A stretch of 64,000 bases of DNA. Source: Clarireedia homoeocarpa (Eukaryota; Ascomycota; Leotiomycetes; Helotiales; Rutstroemiaceae). Below the pieces are notes generated by a model. That model was not told the DNA's origin, did no database searches, and saw nothing but the letters and a program-made list of their open reading frames with translations. This document shows positions 22,612 through 34,954 of the stretch, piece by piece; positions within the stretch are counted from its first letter, which is position 1, and the number at the start of each line of letters is the position of its first letter. Both the position numbers and the translations under genes were made by a program. The stretch lies in the NCBI GenBank assembly GCA_001465935.1, contig LNKV01000053.1:98680-162679 (forward strand), written 5' to 3'.

Positions 22612-25453
22612 TCATACACTTGCCCTATTACTGGCGTCGTCTAATCCATATTCGGCGACGATCTTTTCGGCGGCGGTTTCCCCTACGAGGTAGGCGGTTG
22701 ATTGGGTGTGATTGCTATAAGGGGAAGAGAGCCAAGAGTCAGTTTTATCTTTCTTTTTATTTTTTTATTTTTTATTTTTATTTTTATTTTTTTGGTTTTG
22801 GTTTTGATAGTGGCGCTTCTGCTTCTTTGCCCGATGATGGAGATGTTCTTGCTTTCTATACTGTGTTTACCTTTTCCCTTCACATACCGACACACTCCTC
22901 GTCATGTCGTCTTGTTCATGAATAAAGCAGCGCAGCGTATATCACATGTTTCTGGGATCTTGCCCTCAGTCCTCTCACCTCCCTCCCCAAGAAAATAAGA
23001 AAACATATAAAACTTACTTAGGCAACAACGGAATCACACTCAAATCCGCGACTCTCAGTCCCTGCACTCCATGAACCCGGAACTGCGTATCCACGCACGA
23101 CGTCTCGATATTCGTATCGCCGCCCATCTTTACTGTACTGCACATGTGCCAGCTGCTGGCGAGGTCGGATGATACGTGATCCTGTTGTTTTGTGTCAGTG
23201 TATGGGGGTGTTTGAAGGTGGAATTTTTTCTGGGATTGTTTTGATGGGGCTGGAAAGGGATGGTGTGATGCAAACGAATTGAAGAAATGGAGCATGAGGA
23301 GAAAGAGAAGAATATGAGTCCAAAAACCAAACCGGACAAGGGAGAAGAAAAAATCAACCACCCACCCAAATCTCTTTATCTCCTCTCCCCTCCGGCGCCC
23401 CAATCATTTTAACTCTACTCTCATCAAAAACTGGCGCGTCAAACAACCGCAACGTAGTCCGCATAGCTTCGATCATAACACGGCGATCGTATGGATGGCT
23501 GAGGAAATTAGGATCGATAACCGGGGGATCGGAGGGATTGGACGAGCGCAGGGTTACGCGGCCGGATGACTGCGGGTTCATTACGAAACACAGGGCTGTG
23601 ACGTAGGAGTCAGTGGGGAGGAGGACGTGTGGGTGTGTATAGAGGGGCGGGAGGTGCTGTTGGGGGGTGGGGGGGAGTTAGTATTTTTGTATATAGTTTA
23701 GAAGGGCGGGGAACAGAAACTAGAGGAGGGGAAAGGGGGAAAGGGGATAAAGGAAAGGAGAAGAGCATACCGTAGCAATCTCGAAACTCGGCACCTTCTC
23801 CCTCCTTAAAAACTCCCTTGTTTCTCCACTCAAGGCCCTAAACTCATCCGAATCGTAAGCCTCTTCGCTCTTGAAAAAGCCCATCGGAACACCACAGTAC
23901 ATCTCCGCCATTTTCCCTCCTCTCCCATTCTCATACTGCTCTTTCGCACGCAACTTCATCTCCTCGTCCGTCTCGAATTTCATTCGTTCGTTGTAGCCTT
24001 CTTTGAGAAGTAGCGTTGCGCCGCTGAAACAGTGGTCTTGTAGGTTTCGACCAACTTGAGGGAGAGGTTTAATCACGGGGATGGAGTGTTTAGTGAGCTC
24101 GTCTGTGGGTCCGATACCTGAGAGGAGGAGAATTTGAGGACTATTGAGGGCGCCAGCGCTGAGAATCACATCGTGTTTTGCGAAATAGGATGTCCCGTTG
24201 ACTGTGGTCACGCCAATGGCTTTTGCGGGTTGAGTTCCGTTTTTGCTCGCGGGATCGAATAGAATACGGGCGACGGGCGAGTCAGTCACGAGGTGGAGAT
24301 TCGGCCCGGCGAGGGAAAGGTAAGATTGAGCGGTGGTGCGGAGGCCGGCGTACATGGTAGAGGCACCCATGCCCATGCCGATGGGGTTGCCGGAGTTGAG
24401 GTCGGGGTTTAGGGGGAGGGAAGTTTGGCGTGCGGCGACGAAGATATCGGGGAGGTTTTTTTCCCAGATGGGGGCATAGGAGAGGTTGATGGGACCGGTA
24501 GTTCCGTGGTCTGGAGAGAAGGAGGGTGTTAGTAGGGGTTGAATTGTGATCTGAATGAGCGCGGATTGTGAGGGGGTTTGTGGAGAGGATATGTTGGGGG
24601 AGGGTAGTGGTGAAATACGAGGCGTGGGAAAGGAGGGGAGAATATGGAGTAACGGGAAGGGAGAAAATGTGGAATCTTTATCTTCTGCCGCTGCCGCCCT
24701 CTTCCAAGATAAATACTTCATATGTTGGAGAAGGAAAAAAGTAGGAAATAGCGAGTAGATGTAGGAAATCATCTCCCATAGCTAAACTTTCCAAGAGTAG
24801 GAAATTCCTATGACAAAAAAAGAGGCACAAACGGACTGTAAAGCATGTAAAAATAAAAAGGCACTCGAAAAAGTAACAACATACCCTCAGGTCTAGGGTT
24901 TACCCATTCCCTATACTCATCAGATACCTCATCGTGATACGCCTCAATCTTCTTCAGTCTCTCCTTGACATTCTTCCACGACCATGCATCATCTTTTACT
25001 TTTTCAGCCCATAAATCATAGTCATCTGCTCCACCCACTATCCAGCAGCTAAAGTTTATCGCTGTGCCTATTTCGTTGTATTTAGCTTTTGACTATCAAT
25101 GAGATGAATAAAACTTACTGCCTCCCACACCCCTTCCTCGAGAATAATCGATTTCTTGTCCTTTCAAATGCTTCTGTGGTTCAGTTTTATACCCCCAGTT
25201 CAGAGAGGGCTCAGAAGCGACTAATGTGAAGCGTTCAGAAGGGACAAGATATGCGGCGTCAGTGTTTGGGCCACCAGCTTCGAGTAGGAGAACTCGAGGG
25301 GAGGAAGCAGTTGCACTGAGGCGTGTGGCGAGTGCGAGGCCTGAGGGTCCAGCTAGATGGGGAAGGTTAGTTAGGTTTTGTTGTTTGAAAGGGGAAGGGG
25401 TTGTTACCGCCTACGATTATGAAGTCGTATTCTTCTTTGGCGTTGGAAGACAT
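22612..25453 (-). CDS. GMC (glucose-methanol-choline) family oxidoreductase
   Basis: Seven exons were reconstructed: 25453-25408, 25352-25119, 25067-24885, 24510-23771, 23656-23366, 23181-23018 and 22714-22612 (586 residues, all phases consistent). The FAD-binding start (YDFIIVGGAGPSGLALATRL, about residues 9-28, then LLLEAGG) is split by the first intron. Other GMC landmarks are GRGVGGSTAINF, VILSAGALNSPQILLLSGIG and QVGRNLQDH. Near the C-terminus come the two catalytic-region His motifs, SSWHMCSTVKMG and NNHTQSTAYLVGE. Members oxidise alcohols, sugars or choline with FAD; the substrate cannot be told. There is no clear signal peptide, so it may be intracellular. Two introns are long for this locus (374 nt before exon 4 and 303 nt before exon 7). 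The upstream in-frame extension lacks an ATG, so 25453 is the start. Confidence 0.85.
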
Positions 25454-27620
25454 TGCGGTAGTTAATGAAGATATCCTTGCCTGTTGGGGTGCAAATGTGA
25501 TAACTAAAGTGAAAACAATAAATTCATATAAGTTCTGGGTTGATGCCAAGTTAATGAGCGATTGCTGTATGCATCAAGTGCAACACGATATCCCGCTCCA
25601 CGTGTAATGTAATGCAACTGGCTTACTGTACTCTCTGCTTAGTCACACAATTCCAATTATGTGATTTTATCGGTGATGTCGCTGGATCTGTAGTGTCCAA
25701 AAGGCTATCATTCTCTGACCAGTTCCCGAGCTAGGACCAATTTATATTGCCTTCATAGCTCCACCGTTCCTCAATTCTGTACCTTGAATCACCGGGTCAA
25801 TGGACCCGATGCATATGAACTATCTTTTGCTAACTTACATGGATCCCTGATTTTCATGAGTTTCATCTGTGTGACACATTCAACAAGACGCATATTCCGT
25901 CTCTGCTTAAGAGTTGCTAGATCGGGTTTAGTAAGTGGTTACTAAGTGATACCTACATTGGTGGTTGGACCAAGGCGGGGTATGTGTCTGGGAATGATTA
26001 GGTAGTATTGTGCTCGGTAAACGGTGCGGTATATATGTTGTAGGAATCTCCTTGGTCTTGAGATGTCTGTGGATGTCTGAGAGTTTGTTTTGTATAAGAG
26101 TTGATGGCTAAAAATACCGTTTTAAAGATCCGAAATGAGGGGTTGTTCAGAATGAAGTTCAAGAGGAAGGGATAAGTAATAAAGATTGTTCGGGATGACG
26201 AACTGTGATGCTAACACCTGGATACGTGTGGCATCTTGAGTTATCACGTAGTATTCGTGGTATCATCAAACCAACCTTTTACTGCCGGAGTCGTTTTCCT
26301 TATTCGAATACTCGGATTTTGCAAAGCAAATAGAACCTCCAGAAGTCGTGACACCAAGTAGTCTGCGAGTGATCTACCTGATTTAGTCCAGTTCAAAGGT
26401 ACGATATGCCCGACAGCATCATCGATGTTCCGGAGCTCTTCAGTCAATGTAGATTTCCGAGTTTCAATACATTACAGAATGTCCCATGAACATTGTTGGA
26501 TGGTCAAATATGCGGCACATGGAATCGCATCCAAAGGGGTTCTGCCTAGGAAGGATTGCGCCTGCGTCAAAAAAAAAAAAAGGAGACAGAATAGACGCCA
26601 TGACTTCAGTATGGTTTTTGACAATAACTAGCGGTGAAGATACTACACATACTATTCTTGGTAAGCTCTAGAATTCTCTGCAGTCATGGTGTAAGCAGCT
26701 GAAAAACTCTGCCCTGTATTACTGAGAACCGACTTCTGGCTGGAGCGATATGCGATTTTGGTAGTGATATGCGGCCGGGACTAGTAAGCACGTGTATAAA
26801 TGGAGCGACTTCGCTTTCCTATCTTCGACATGCGGTCGTTGTCGAAATCTTGTACGTAAATACTTCCGGCAACCTCTCGCCGCCACAGTTCTTTAGGAAC
26901 TTCATCTAAAAAGATATCAAAGATAAATAGCTCCTGCGCCTAGCGCAATAATACGGCAAAATAGCGTTCGCATTCAGGGATAGAGCTTCCAATGTACCAG
27001 GAGACCCCAAGGCAACTAATGCACCTTCCATCATGCGGCTACATGCTTCTAGATCAATGTTCTTCTTCGACTGCAACTGTAGTTTGCTCGCTCAAGCCGA
27101 GCGGAGAAGCTCCCCGTGCTCCGTTTCTGTTGAAAGGGGCTGTTCGCAACGAACTCATCGCGGGACCAACGCCAGTTAACAAAGCCAAAGTGTAAAAAGT
27201 GTTGCCTAGCTATGAAATTTGAAGTTTCCAAAATCAATCAGTAAGATCTTGAGGAGACAGAAAGATAGATTTGGTGGCTGGAATACATATACTGTATATA
27301 TAAGCAACTGTATATGATTTGTATAGGTGACGGATGTGCCGACTCTTGAGAAGCGGCCCTTTCCGAAAACTACCCCGCTCTACACGCTTTTCCTGATTCT
27401 TTCCCGGATAGTTGTCCAATAATATGAATGATGTTCCGAGATATGAAAATGGAGAAATCCCGGAGCTGACATCCGTTCCGATTATGACCGAGGATGATTT
27501 GATTTGCCTTTTGGTCCCCGTCGGAAGAATGCAAAGGCAGCGTGGCTTTTGATGAAGTCCGGTTGGTAGCTACCAGGCTATGGGCCGACGACAGGTCTCA
27601 ATCCATCGTGTCGACAAGGA

Positions 27621-27672
27621 AAGCTGAAAGGCAACAGCAGACGGACTGCTGAAAGGCAACAGCAGACGGACT
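27621..27672. repeat. Exact tandem duplication, 26-bp unit
   Basis: The unit GCTGAAAGGCAACAGCAGAC plus GGACT is present twice in a row, followed by a diverged third start (CTGCAAGGTGACA). Confidence 0.85.
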
Positions 27673-27862
27673 GCTGCAAGGTGACACAGAGACAACGCAA
27701 GTACTTCGTAAGCACGAGACCGTTCATTGGTAAGAGCACGCCAGGTATAAAAACATGATAAAAACATGGTAAACACACTCAGAATTGTCGGGCTATTCCC
27801 CAAATAGAATCCCAACTGGATGGCTGACCCTTTTAGAGACCCAATCGTGCATAAATGCAATC

Positions 27863-27905
27863 TATTTAGCGTGATATTATGCATATTTAGCGTGATATTA
27901 TGCAT
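27863..27905. repeat. Exact tandem duplication, about 21-bp unit
   Basis: Two adjacent copies of the unit ATTTAGCGTGATATTATGCA, with T between copies. It is probably recent slippage or repair-linked duplication because the copies are identical. Confidence 0.85.
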
Positions 27906-28779
27906 ATTACGTTGCTATTCTGAGAGGATTTCAGCGATTTCATAAACCAACCAACAACCACCGTTCCATTATCTATCAAATCATCGAATAATTCCCTTGG
28001 ATGGGAATACATACTTGTACCAGTAGGACGAGTAGGACGCTGGTCTCGCGCAGAATGAAGCTTCCATTCAATTTTTCGTCTTCTTCCCTGCAACATTGAT
28101 CTCTTGGCCAAACTCCTTCGTGTGATACGCTTCCTGAAGGCAATTTCTTAGCTGATTCCAAGGGGCGTCCGAAGTGACTTTGATGTAGTTTTACTATTGG
28201 TTAGCTAGTATATCAACTTCTCCCATCTCTCATCTCTTGTTCCCATGGAGAGAGTCCCATATACGCTCGAAGGACAATTCCCAGACGCTGCGACATTCAA
28301 AAGCTAATCCGGCTGGTGACCAAGGGAGGGAATCTATCTCCTCATAAGGCAACGGGAAGAGAAAATTAAAAGTAAGTCAAACACATACCATATCCCCTGA
28401 TCATCCGTCTCTCTCCTTATCCTTCACCAAATGCGTTCGCCCGTCCATCTATCCATCTCCTTCCCCACTTTGAACCCCTCTTCATGAAGTGGTCCATTTT
28501 ACCTCTGGACTGCGCCACATTGAAATACCACGCCAACCCCCTTCATCGTAGAACGAGCTGGTAATCAGATGCTACACTGTTGTCTCCACCTTTACCCTCC
28601 GAAATGAGGATCATTCCGCCGAACTTCTGGATAAAACATCCAAGACGCAGATCACGTTGTGTAATTTTACTTTGATTTCATCCGGAATCTCGCATGGGCT
28701 GACGATCAACTACTACCTGAAGCTTCTAAAGCGCTGTCCTGTACGATAGACCTCACAAGACTACCCGTCACACGAAAAC

Positions 28780-29873
28780 ATGGCAGTCTCCACGTCTTCT
28801 CCGCGACTACACTTCGAGCCAGATAGTGTGCCGCTACCTGCTTCCCCAGATGCGGAACTAGCACCCGCGTTATCCTCTTCCACGGCCCTTGCGCGATTCG
28901 AGTTTGAGTCCGGCCGAGGAAACGAAGGGACCAAAATTCTCATGGTAGAATGGGAAGATGAGGAAGAAGGAACAGATGGCGGAAAGAATTTGGGAAATTG
29001 GGAGGTCTCATGGGAAGGGAAAACAACAGTTTTGTCAGCACGCGACGGCGCCGAGGGGAAACTTCATCGACTTTATTTCCTACTAGCTCCCGGGGCCAGT
29101 ATACCGAGGATTGTGAAGTTATCACAAAGGGGAGGCAAGACCATGCAAACGAATCCATTACCTGCGATATTCCCGCCCGAGCTAGGATTGACCGCGAGAC
29201 AAGCTGGGAGGAAAGGAGTACTGCATACAATATGGGCAAAGAAGCGAATATCGGTCTTACAGAAGGAAATCGAGGCGGAGATGAAAACAAACGGGGAGGG
29301 AATAGGCTTAGAGATGGCCATGCAAGAGAAGCAATGGATCGAAGAGAACTTTGGCGTGGGCGCAAAAACGGCTCCGGACATGTCAAGTATCACTACTCCA
29401 ACTAGTCCTAAAAGTCCGAGCGGAGGTCGATTATCTGAGAAACTCAGGGGGCTGAAATTGGGTACTAGCGCCGCGGAACTAAACTCCCCTTCTGGTTTGA
29501 CATACCTAAATTCACTGTCTTCACAGCAGAGTGACTAACTAAATACATCACAGAACCTAAGCTCGATGTCCATTCGAATCCTTTATCCCCGGAGCAGGGC
29601 GACGTTGCCGTGTCATCGTTCTCGCTATTCCATGGCGGAGCATCACGTCCATCGCGCGTTATAGCCCAAAACCCACCCGGCCACAACCTCGCTCGACACG
29701 GCATGACCTCACTCAACGCTGTCGCCAGCGGTCACTTACCTTCCAAACCATCCGATGAAACAGAAGACGAACTATTCGCGGTGAAAATGAGTCCGAGGAG
29801 TCCTGAAATGACCAAAAGCCCTTTTAGCTTCGCAACGCAAGATGTGGCGTTAAGTGCGAAGGGGTCTGAATGA
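28780..29873 (+). CDS. Conserved-looking fungal protein of unknown function
   Basis: Exons 28780-29494 and 29554-29873 give 344 residues. The 59-nt intron uses the donor GTTTGA, a branch-like GACTAAC and the acceptor CACAG, and joins G to AA to make Glu with both frames kept. The N-terminal 110 residues are acidic, beta-rich sequence (ARFEFESGRGNEGTKILMVE, WEVSWEGKTTVLSARDG). A central helical block follows (TARQAGRKGVLHTIWAKKRI, LQKEIEAEMKTNGEGIGLEM, EKQWIEENFGVG). The C-terminus is Ser/Pro-rich with many SP sites (SPKSPSGG, MSPRSPEMTKSP), so it is a plausible phosphorylated tail. There is no signal peptide or TM segment. I do not recognise the family and assign no function; unspliced, the first frame stops 15 codons into the intron. 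Confidence 0.7.
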
Positions 29874-31372
29874 GGAATCAGTTGTCTGGCCAGAGTCTAG
29901 ACTGGCAATCGAGATATATAATCGACAAAATTAATGAAGGTATGAAAATGATGAAAGAATTTGAGCGTTTGCTAGCTTGCAGGTTTGCATTGGGAGGTAG
30001 ATATAAAAACCACGCTCGTTCGATATCAATTTGTGATGTGAGGATATCTGGGAAAGAAATCTTACTTTAGATGCAAGTAGCTGTTTAGTTGGATATCAAT
30101 AATTTATCTCATCTGGCGGAGGGGCGGAAATCTCAGGTTCTTATTACTTTTCTCACGGGCTTCCATGTATACGTCTCTCTGACTTTGAGCGAAACCAAAA
30201 GGGTGTAACTAATAGGGCAACATAGGTTACCCGTTAGCGTTCCTTTTAACCCAAAGGATGACCGGATTCAAACGGACGTCTTGTATCCAACAACCAGAGA
30301 GGTTTCCCAAATGCTGACTATGTATACCCGCCGTCCTGCGTTCGACCCTGCTGATTCTCAGTACTAGCACCAGAGCATGTAAGAATATCTTCGTGAAATT
30401 TTGAGCAGCTTTCGACTCAGCCAGATCTATTAGTCCCAAGGTCTAGCTCACTGCCTGCAGTGTTTCATGTAATGCAGAGTAGCTTCTGTTCTGTATGGCT
30501 TTTCCTCTATCAGATATCCGTGTTCGTATTGATCTCCTCGACTTCCACCACACGAAGTACCGAGTTGCCGATATTGCCGATACTCGAACGCATCAATTAC
30601 CAATCACGGATTATACTTCTCAGTACATGTCGGCTTATGGAATCAATTCAGTACGGGTACGGGAGTACTACGGAACATGTTCACTAGCTACGGCATTGCC
30701 CCATATGGGAATGCCTTCAATACCGGAGAGCTGGGCTATATAGATAGCTCAGATCTCCCACATAGTTAGGAGAATCAAGACTCAATTACATGACCGACAT
30801 TACTGCGGTTTGCCGTCGTTGATTGATGAATCGGGACTGTGTGCCTCGTCATCATATGCTTGGCGTCAGCATCCTCCACATGGAACCAGCACTTTATCAT
30901 CAGAATCCTTCTACTTGCTCGTAGTCGACCCAATTTGTAGACGCTTGAACATGTCCTTTCACTGCGTTACTGTCGAAGAAATATTAGATTGATACATGCT
31001 ACGTGCACAAACCCCACGAAAATCAGGCACGCGTCCTTGAAAGCTAGTCGTTGACCCCTATGTTGTGTCTTGTTGTCTTCTGTGCTCTATATGTGTTGTA
31101 CTGCACGTAACCCCTTGCCCAGCTGATACATTACTGTGATCAATGCGGGGTACGATTTCACCGATTACGTTGGTCGGTTACTGTGTTCTCTTTCCGATAA
31201 AAAGGCTGGACTTTTACAGATATTGTATCCTCTTGATTGACATCTTGAACATTTCTGTCCTGGGTTGCGCTACGATTGATTCAATCAAAGCAAAGGCGAT
31301 CAGGCGCAACACGAAGCAGACAACTGACTTCACATTGACGTGTCCCGTCTTGGGACCATCAAGATTCATAAG
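29874..31372. other. Intergenic stretch, nothing recognised
   Basis: It lies between two plus-strand genes, with only short ORFs (for example 30460-30743) lacking motif or coding bias. No tRNA fold was convincing. The last few hundred bases are the likely promoter of the mpaB-like gene. Confidence 0.5.
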
Positions 31373-32881
31373 ATGTCACAAAATGTGTCCTCGTCTTCCA
31401 CCCCCACCGCGCCGGTATCAACCAGCTTGGTCTCCTATCCAACCTTAAGCATCCTCCTCTGCGTGTCCTACGTCCTTCTCGTCCGCCTCCTTCGCTTCTC
31501 ACGTGTCAATTCCATGACCAGGAAGTTAGGCTACACGAATCGAGAAAGCTTCAAAAGAATGACCAACGAAGATGCACAGACAATTAATTCATATCTCGCG
31601 GAACTGGAGTTTCCCAAGGTCTACTTGAGCAGTTTGCAATTTGCTCTTTTCAAGGCGAGTTTTTGCGGACGGGGCCGTTGACAGTTGACCCTTGAATCAG
31701 GCGGGGAATGTAGATCATTGAGAGACTGGTTTGAAATAATGATATGTATGCTAATACTGGTTGAATTATCTTTAGACATATGGTATCCCCACGATATCGA
31801 AACTTCTGGTCGATACGAAACAGCTGAGTGGTGAGGAGACGGTTCATAAGCGCTATGCTGATACGACGGTTTTGATCGGAGAGTACGTCTTACAACCCGT
31901 TTACCCCCAGGCTTCCCATGTGATCAAAATTTTGCAACCGTTACGAAACACTCAAACATCTCAAGTGCAAACAAAAATTGACACCCACCCAGATTCTCGT
32001 CTTTCCGCCCTAACCACCCCCGCGTCCTCAAAGCCATAGCCCGCATGAACTACCTCCACGCGCCCTACCAAAAGGCCAACCAGATCACGCAACCCGACCT
32101 CCTCTACACCCTCAGTGTCTTCATCACAGAACCCATAACCTTCATTGAACAATATGAATGGCGCTCGCTCACCCCTATGGAAATCTGCGCCATCGCCACC
32201 TTCTGGAAATCCATCGGCGACGCCATGGAGATCTCCTATACCGATCTCCCCCGGAACGGCAAATGGACCGACGGCCTGGAATTCTACGAGGACATCAAGA
32301 ACTGGGCCACGGAATACGAACGAGAGTTCATGGTTCCCGATCTGAACAATAAGAAAACAGCGGACCGATTAGTTCCCTTGCTGCTTTACTACGTCCCCAG
32401 TTTCGCCAGGCCATTCGCAGAGGAAGTCGTTGGCGTGATCATGGGTGAGCGACTCCGTGCGGCGATGATCTACCCGAGGCCTACTGAACTCGCGGAAATC
32501 GTCACGAGACGTATTTTCGACGCACGTAAGTTCCTGCTTAGAAATCTGGCGCTGCCGCGGCCCAGCTTTATGAGAGTGAGGGAGATATCGGACGAGCCGA
32601 ATGAGAAGGGGAGGTATAATAGTAAGGCGTATATGGTGCATCCGTATTATAACAAACCGACGGTGTGGAGCAGATGGGGACCGGTGGCGTGGATGACGTG
32701 GATGGCAGGTGGGTTTGTGCCAGATGTGAAGGTTAAGCAGTGGATGCCGGAGGGGTATTTGTTGGAGGAGGTGGGGCCTGAGAGGAGGAAGGGGAAGGGG
32801 CTTGAGGAGATGAGGGAGTGGGAGGGGAAGTTGGAGAGGGAGGGGAGAATGGGGTGTCCGTTTTTGGTGGGGAGGAAGTGA
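31373..32881 (+). CDS. mpaB / rubber-oxygenase-like ER-bound oxygenase
   Basis: Three exons (31373-31654, 31776-31882, 31993-32881) make 425 residues. Intron 1 (121 nt) starts with GCGAGT, a GC-AG intron, and is needed to join ...FALFK to TYGIPTISKLL. Intron 2 (110 nt) is GTACGT...CCAG. A membrane segment lies near residues 22-40 (LSILLCVSYVLLVRLLRF), consistent with ER anchoring. The catalytic region resembles the DUF2236/mpaB family: KRYADTTVLIGEF, AIARMNYLHAPYQKANQI, YTLSVFITEPITFIEQYEW and FWKSIGDAMEISYTDLP. In Penicillium, MpaB-type enzymes oxidatively cleave a prenyl side chain; here the substrate is unknown and no PKS or terpene genes are adjacent. The 3' third is GC-richer than its surroundings. 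Confidence 0.8.
31655..31775 (+). other. GC-AG intron in the mpaB-like gene
   Basis: The donor is AAG|GCGAGT, with CTAAT as a branch-like site near 31751 and TTTAG as acceptor. No GT donor nearby gives the required phase-0 join. Confidence 0.65.
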
Positions 32882-34954
32882 GTTTTGACAGGGGGCTTTT
32901 GATGACGAGGAAAGATATTATAGACGAGTCTTTTATCTAGCTAGATTTACAATTATCGGTGATTGTGGCATTTGGTGAATTGGTCATCAGGTGTGTTATA
33001 GAAATTCATGAAGCATCTTATCACCCCAAATCACTATCAATATATTTATTATGCGTGCGTAGAAGGTGTGTGGTTGACTGGAAAGGTATGAAGTAAAGAG
33101 TAAAGTAAATGCAGGGGAAATGAGTCGTATAAACTGCGTTACGGAAGAACTTAGATAACGTGCACAACCGCTGGAACAAGAACCTCGAGACACCCGCCTT
33201 CCATTATGATAGGGAACAAGGGTTTGAACACAGCGGTTTGGCGCCTTAAACTCCCGGGGTCTAGGTTGAGCAGTGGCTCGCTGCTGGACCACCGATTGTT
33301 GGAATTGTTCTCATAAGAATGCTAGAAATCTAAATAAGAAAGTAAAATCGCACATTTGTGTTAGTGGTATTGACATATAAGAATGTTCAACCTGCTTTGT
33401 ACTCGCCTAAAAATACGTAATGCGGTGCTCTGTTCGAAGTCTATATGTATTTCTCTTCTGCCGAGGTGCAGTCAACTCCTCTCCGAGTAGGTCAGTTTCT
33501 CTGTACTTTTTCTTAGCTCCGACCTGGAAGTCAATTGCCTAGAGAGCTAGTTCTTCAAATGCCTCCTAGGCAAGCCATGCCCAACGGGCCTCAATGCGGG
33601 TGAAGCCAGGTAGCGGCAGTATTTGCTGCATTAGATACTGCATCTTCAGGTAGGAGATGATTTCTCCCAAGATTTGGACATGCTTAGAGTCAAATATTCC
33701 AAAATCCGCATCAAGGCATTTGTCATGAAACCTTTTACTTTCGACTGGTTGGGTCTGTGAACTGCTCTTTGGTGGGCCAATTCGCATAGGAGAACTGGGA
33801 AATGCAACTTGAATAGGTATCGGCCTAGAAATACAATAAGACGGCTGTGACAGTTTCTGGCGTGCATCATTGAGAACTGGAATGCCTGCTAGTCTAAAAA
33901 CCTCCTCAGCCAAATCAACCTCCTCTCTCATCTGTTCCCGGTATTTGGAACCAAACTCCCATGGCAATGCATTGGGTAGAGTACTGGCTCATAGATGATA
34001 TCTTGACTTTCTTGGAGATTTATATTTCCCAATTGCATGGTAAATTTGCGATGCTACTAAGGAACTTGTTTACTCCAACAGCCATCTTTCACTTAGAAGC
34101 GTAGATACCACTTAGACATTGTCTAGTAATTACACAAAATCCGTCTTTACTCTCTGATGCAATATGTAATTGCATGGCAACAATCGCAAGCAGCATACCA
34201 GGACCACAAAATGCGAAGGTATTGAAATGTACCTTTTTCCACTAGGATCAAAGTTGCTCCATTCATGCGAGTGCGCAATGCAGAGCTTTGAGGAAGGAAA
34301 TAGGGCAAAGATTGCATGATGAGATTTCAACGTAGTTCATGGAAAAGGTTTACTTCTGCGCCCGCGTCTGGTTCGGAACCAGTGGACCAGTGGTGGTTTC
34401 CTGGATGCGCCAGCAGAGGAGAAAGCTTGCATGGCTTTTGCAATCGAGCTTGAATATCAGAGATCAAGTGCTGAGAGGCTGTTCAGATCCTCGAGGTGAG
34501 AAGGCACTCATTAGACACTTTGGGTGCTTGAAGTCTATGCTCATCCTGTTAGAGTCTGCTGCCGCAGGGTTGGGATTAGAAATCATAACACGAAATACCT
34601 ATTCCTTGCTCGTATAACTTGAGCTTCCATCGACTTATGTGAGCAGTACTAACAAGATGTTGTGCATTTCGAAAAAGAGGTTGACATGAGATAGAATGAA
34701 GCTCGCAGCTTCCTAGATTATCGCGCACGGGCCAATCCCAATCAAGCAGCAAGCTCGAAGCTCTCAAATTGACCGAACTTCAAGACCAAGGACTCCAACC
34801 ACCAACAATCCAAGCCACCCCTTCCGCGCAACCAAGTCTCCAGCGCTCCCGAGGTATCAGGTTCGAGAACATCTGGGGATAGCTTCCTTCTGTTTGATTG
34901 CGCGAACGTTACTTGGGGCTATCTGCCAGGAATACGCAGAGCTTCCTCCCAACC
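32882..34954. other. Intergenic region with one weak candidate ORF
   Basis: The stretch between the mpaB-like gene and VMA5 holds the candidate listed at 33566-33967 and otherwise only short frames (for example 34339-34617 on plus). Nothing with a recognisable domain was found. Confidence 0.5.
33566..33967 (-). CDS. Hypothetical protein, uncertain
   Basis: This single open frame of 133 residues begins MPWEFGSKYREQMREEVDLA and ends LPGFTRIEARWAWLA. Composition is protein-like (acidic helix at the start, Pro/Ser-rich middle). I see no domain, signal peptide or splice-linked partner exon. It stands alone in a 2-kb spacer, so it could be a young gene, a remnant or chance. Confidence 0.3.
   Translation of the reverse strand: MPWEFGSKYREQMREEVDLAEEVFRLAGIPVLNDARQKLSQPSYCISRPIPIQVAFPSSPMRIGPPKSSSQTQPVESKRFHDKCLDADFGIFDSKHVQILGEIISYLKMQYLMQQILPLPGFTRIEARWAWLA

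Larger units (their letters stand above)
25454..28779. other. 3.3-kb intergenic region with local tandem duplications, no clear gene
   Basis: No ORF here resembles a known family. Small frames such as 26244-26447 (-) and 26992-27195 (+) have normal composition but no recognisable motif, and could be decayed gene pieces. Two short exact tandem duplications occur at 27621-27672 and 27863-27905. The right end contains the promoter of the 28780 gene. Confidence 0.5.

Noticed and set aside
24511..24772. N-terminal 85 codons of the open frame leading into GMC exon 4 as a separate protein start
   Set aside because: The GMC sequence joins PRPE directly to DHGTTGPINLS at the CCAG acceptor; the upstream residues are low-complexity Ser/Pro.
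30227..30440. tRNA-like pieces (a GTTCGA-type loop near 30350)
   Set aside because: No pairing acceptor stem or anticodon arm could be drawn around it. No tRNA is supported anywhere in the window.
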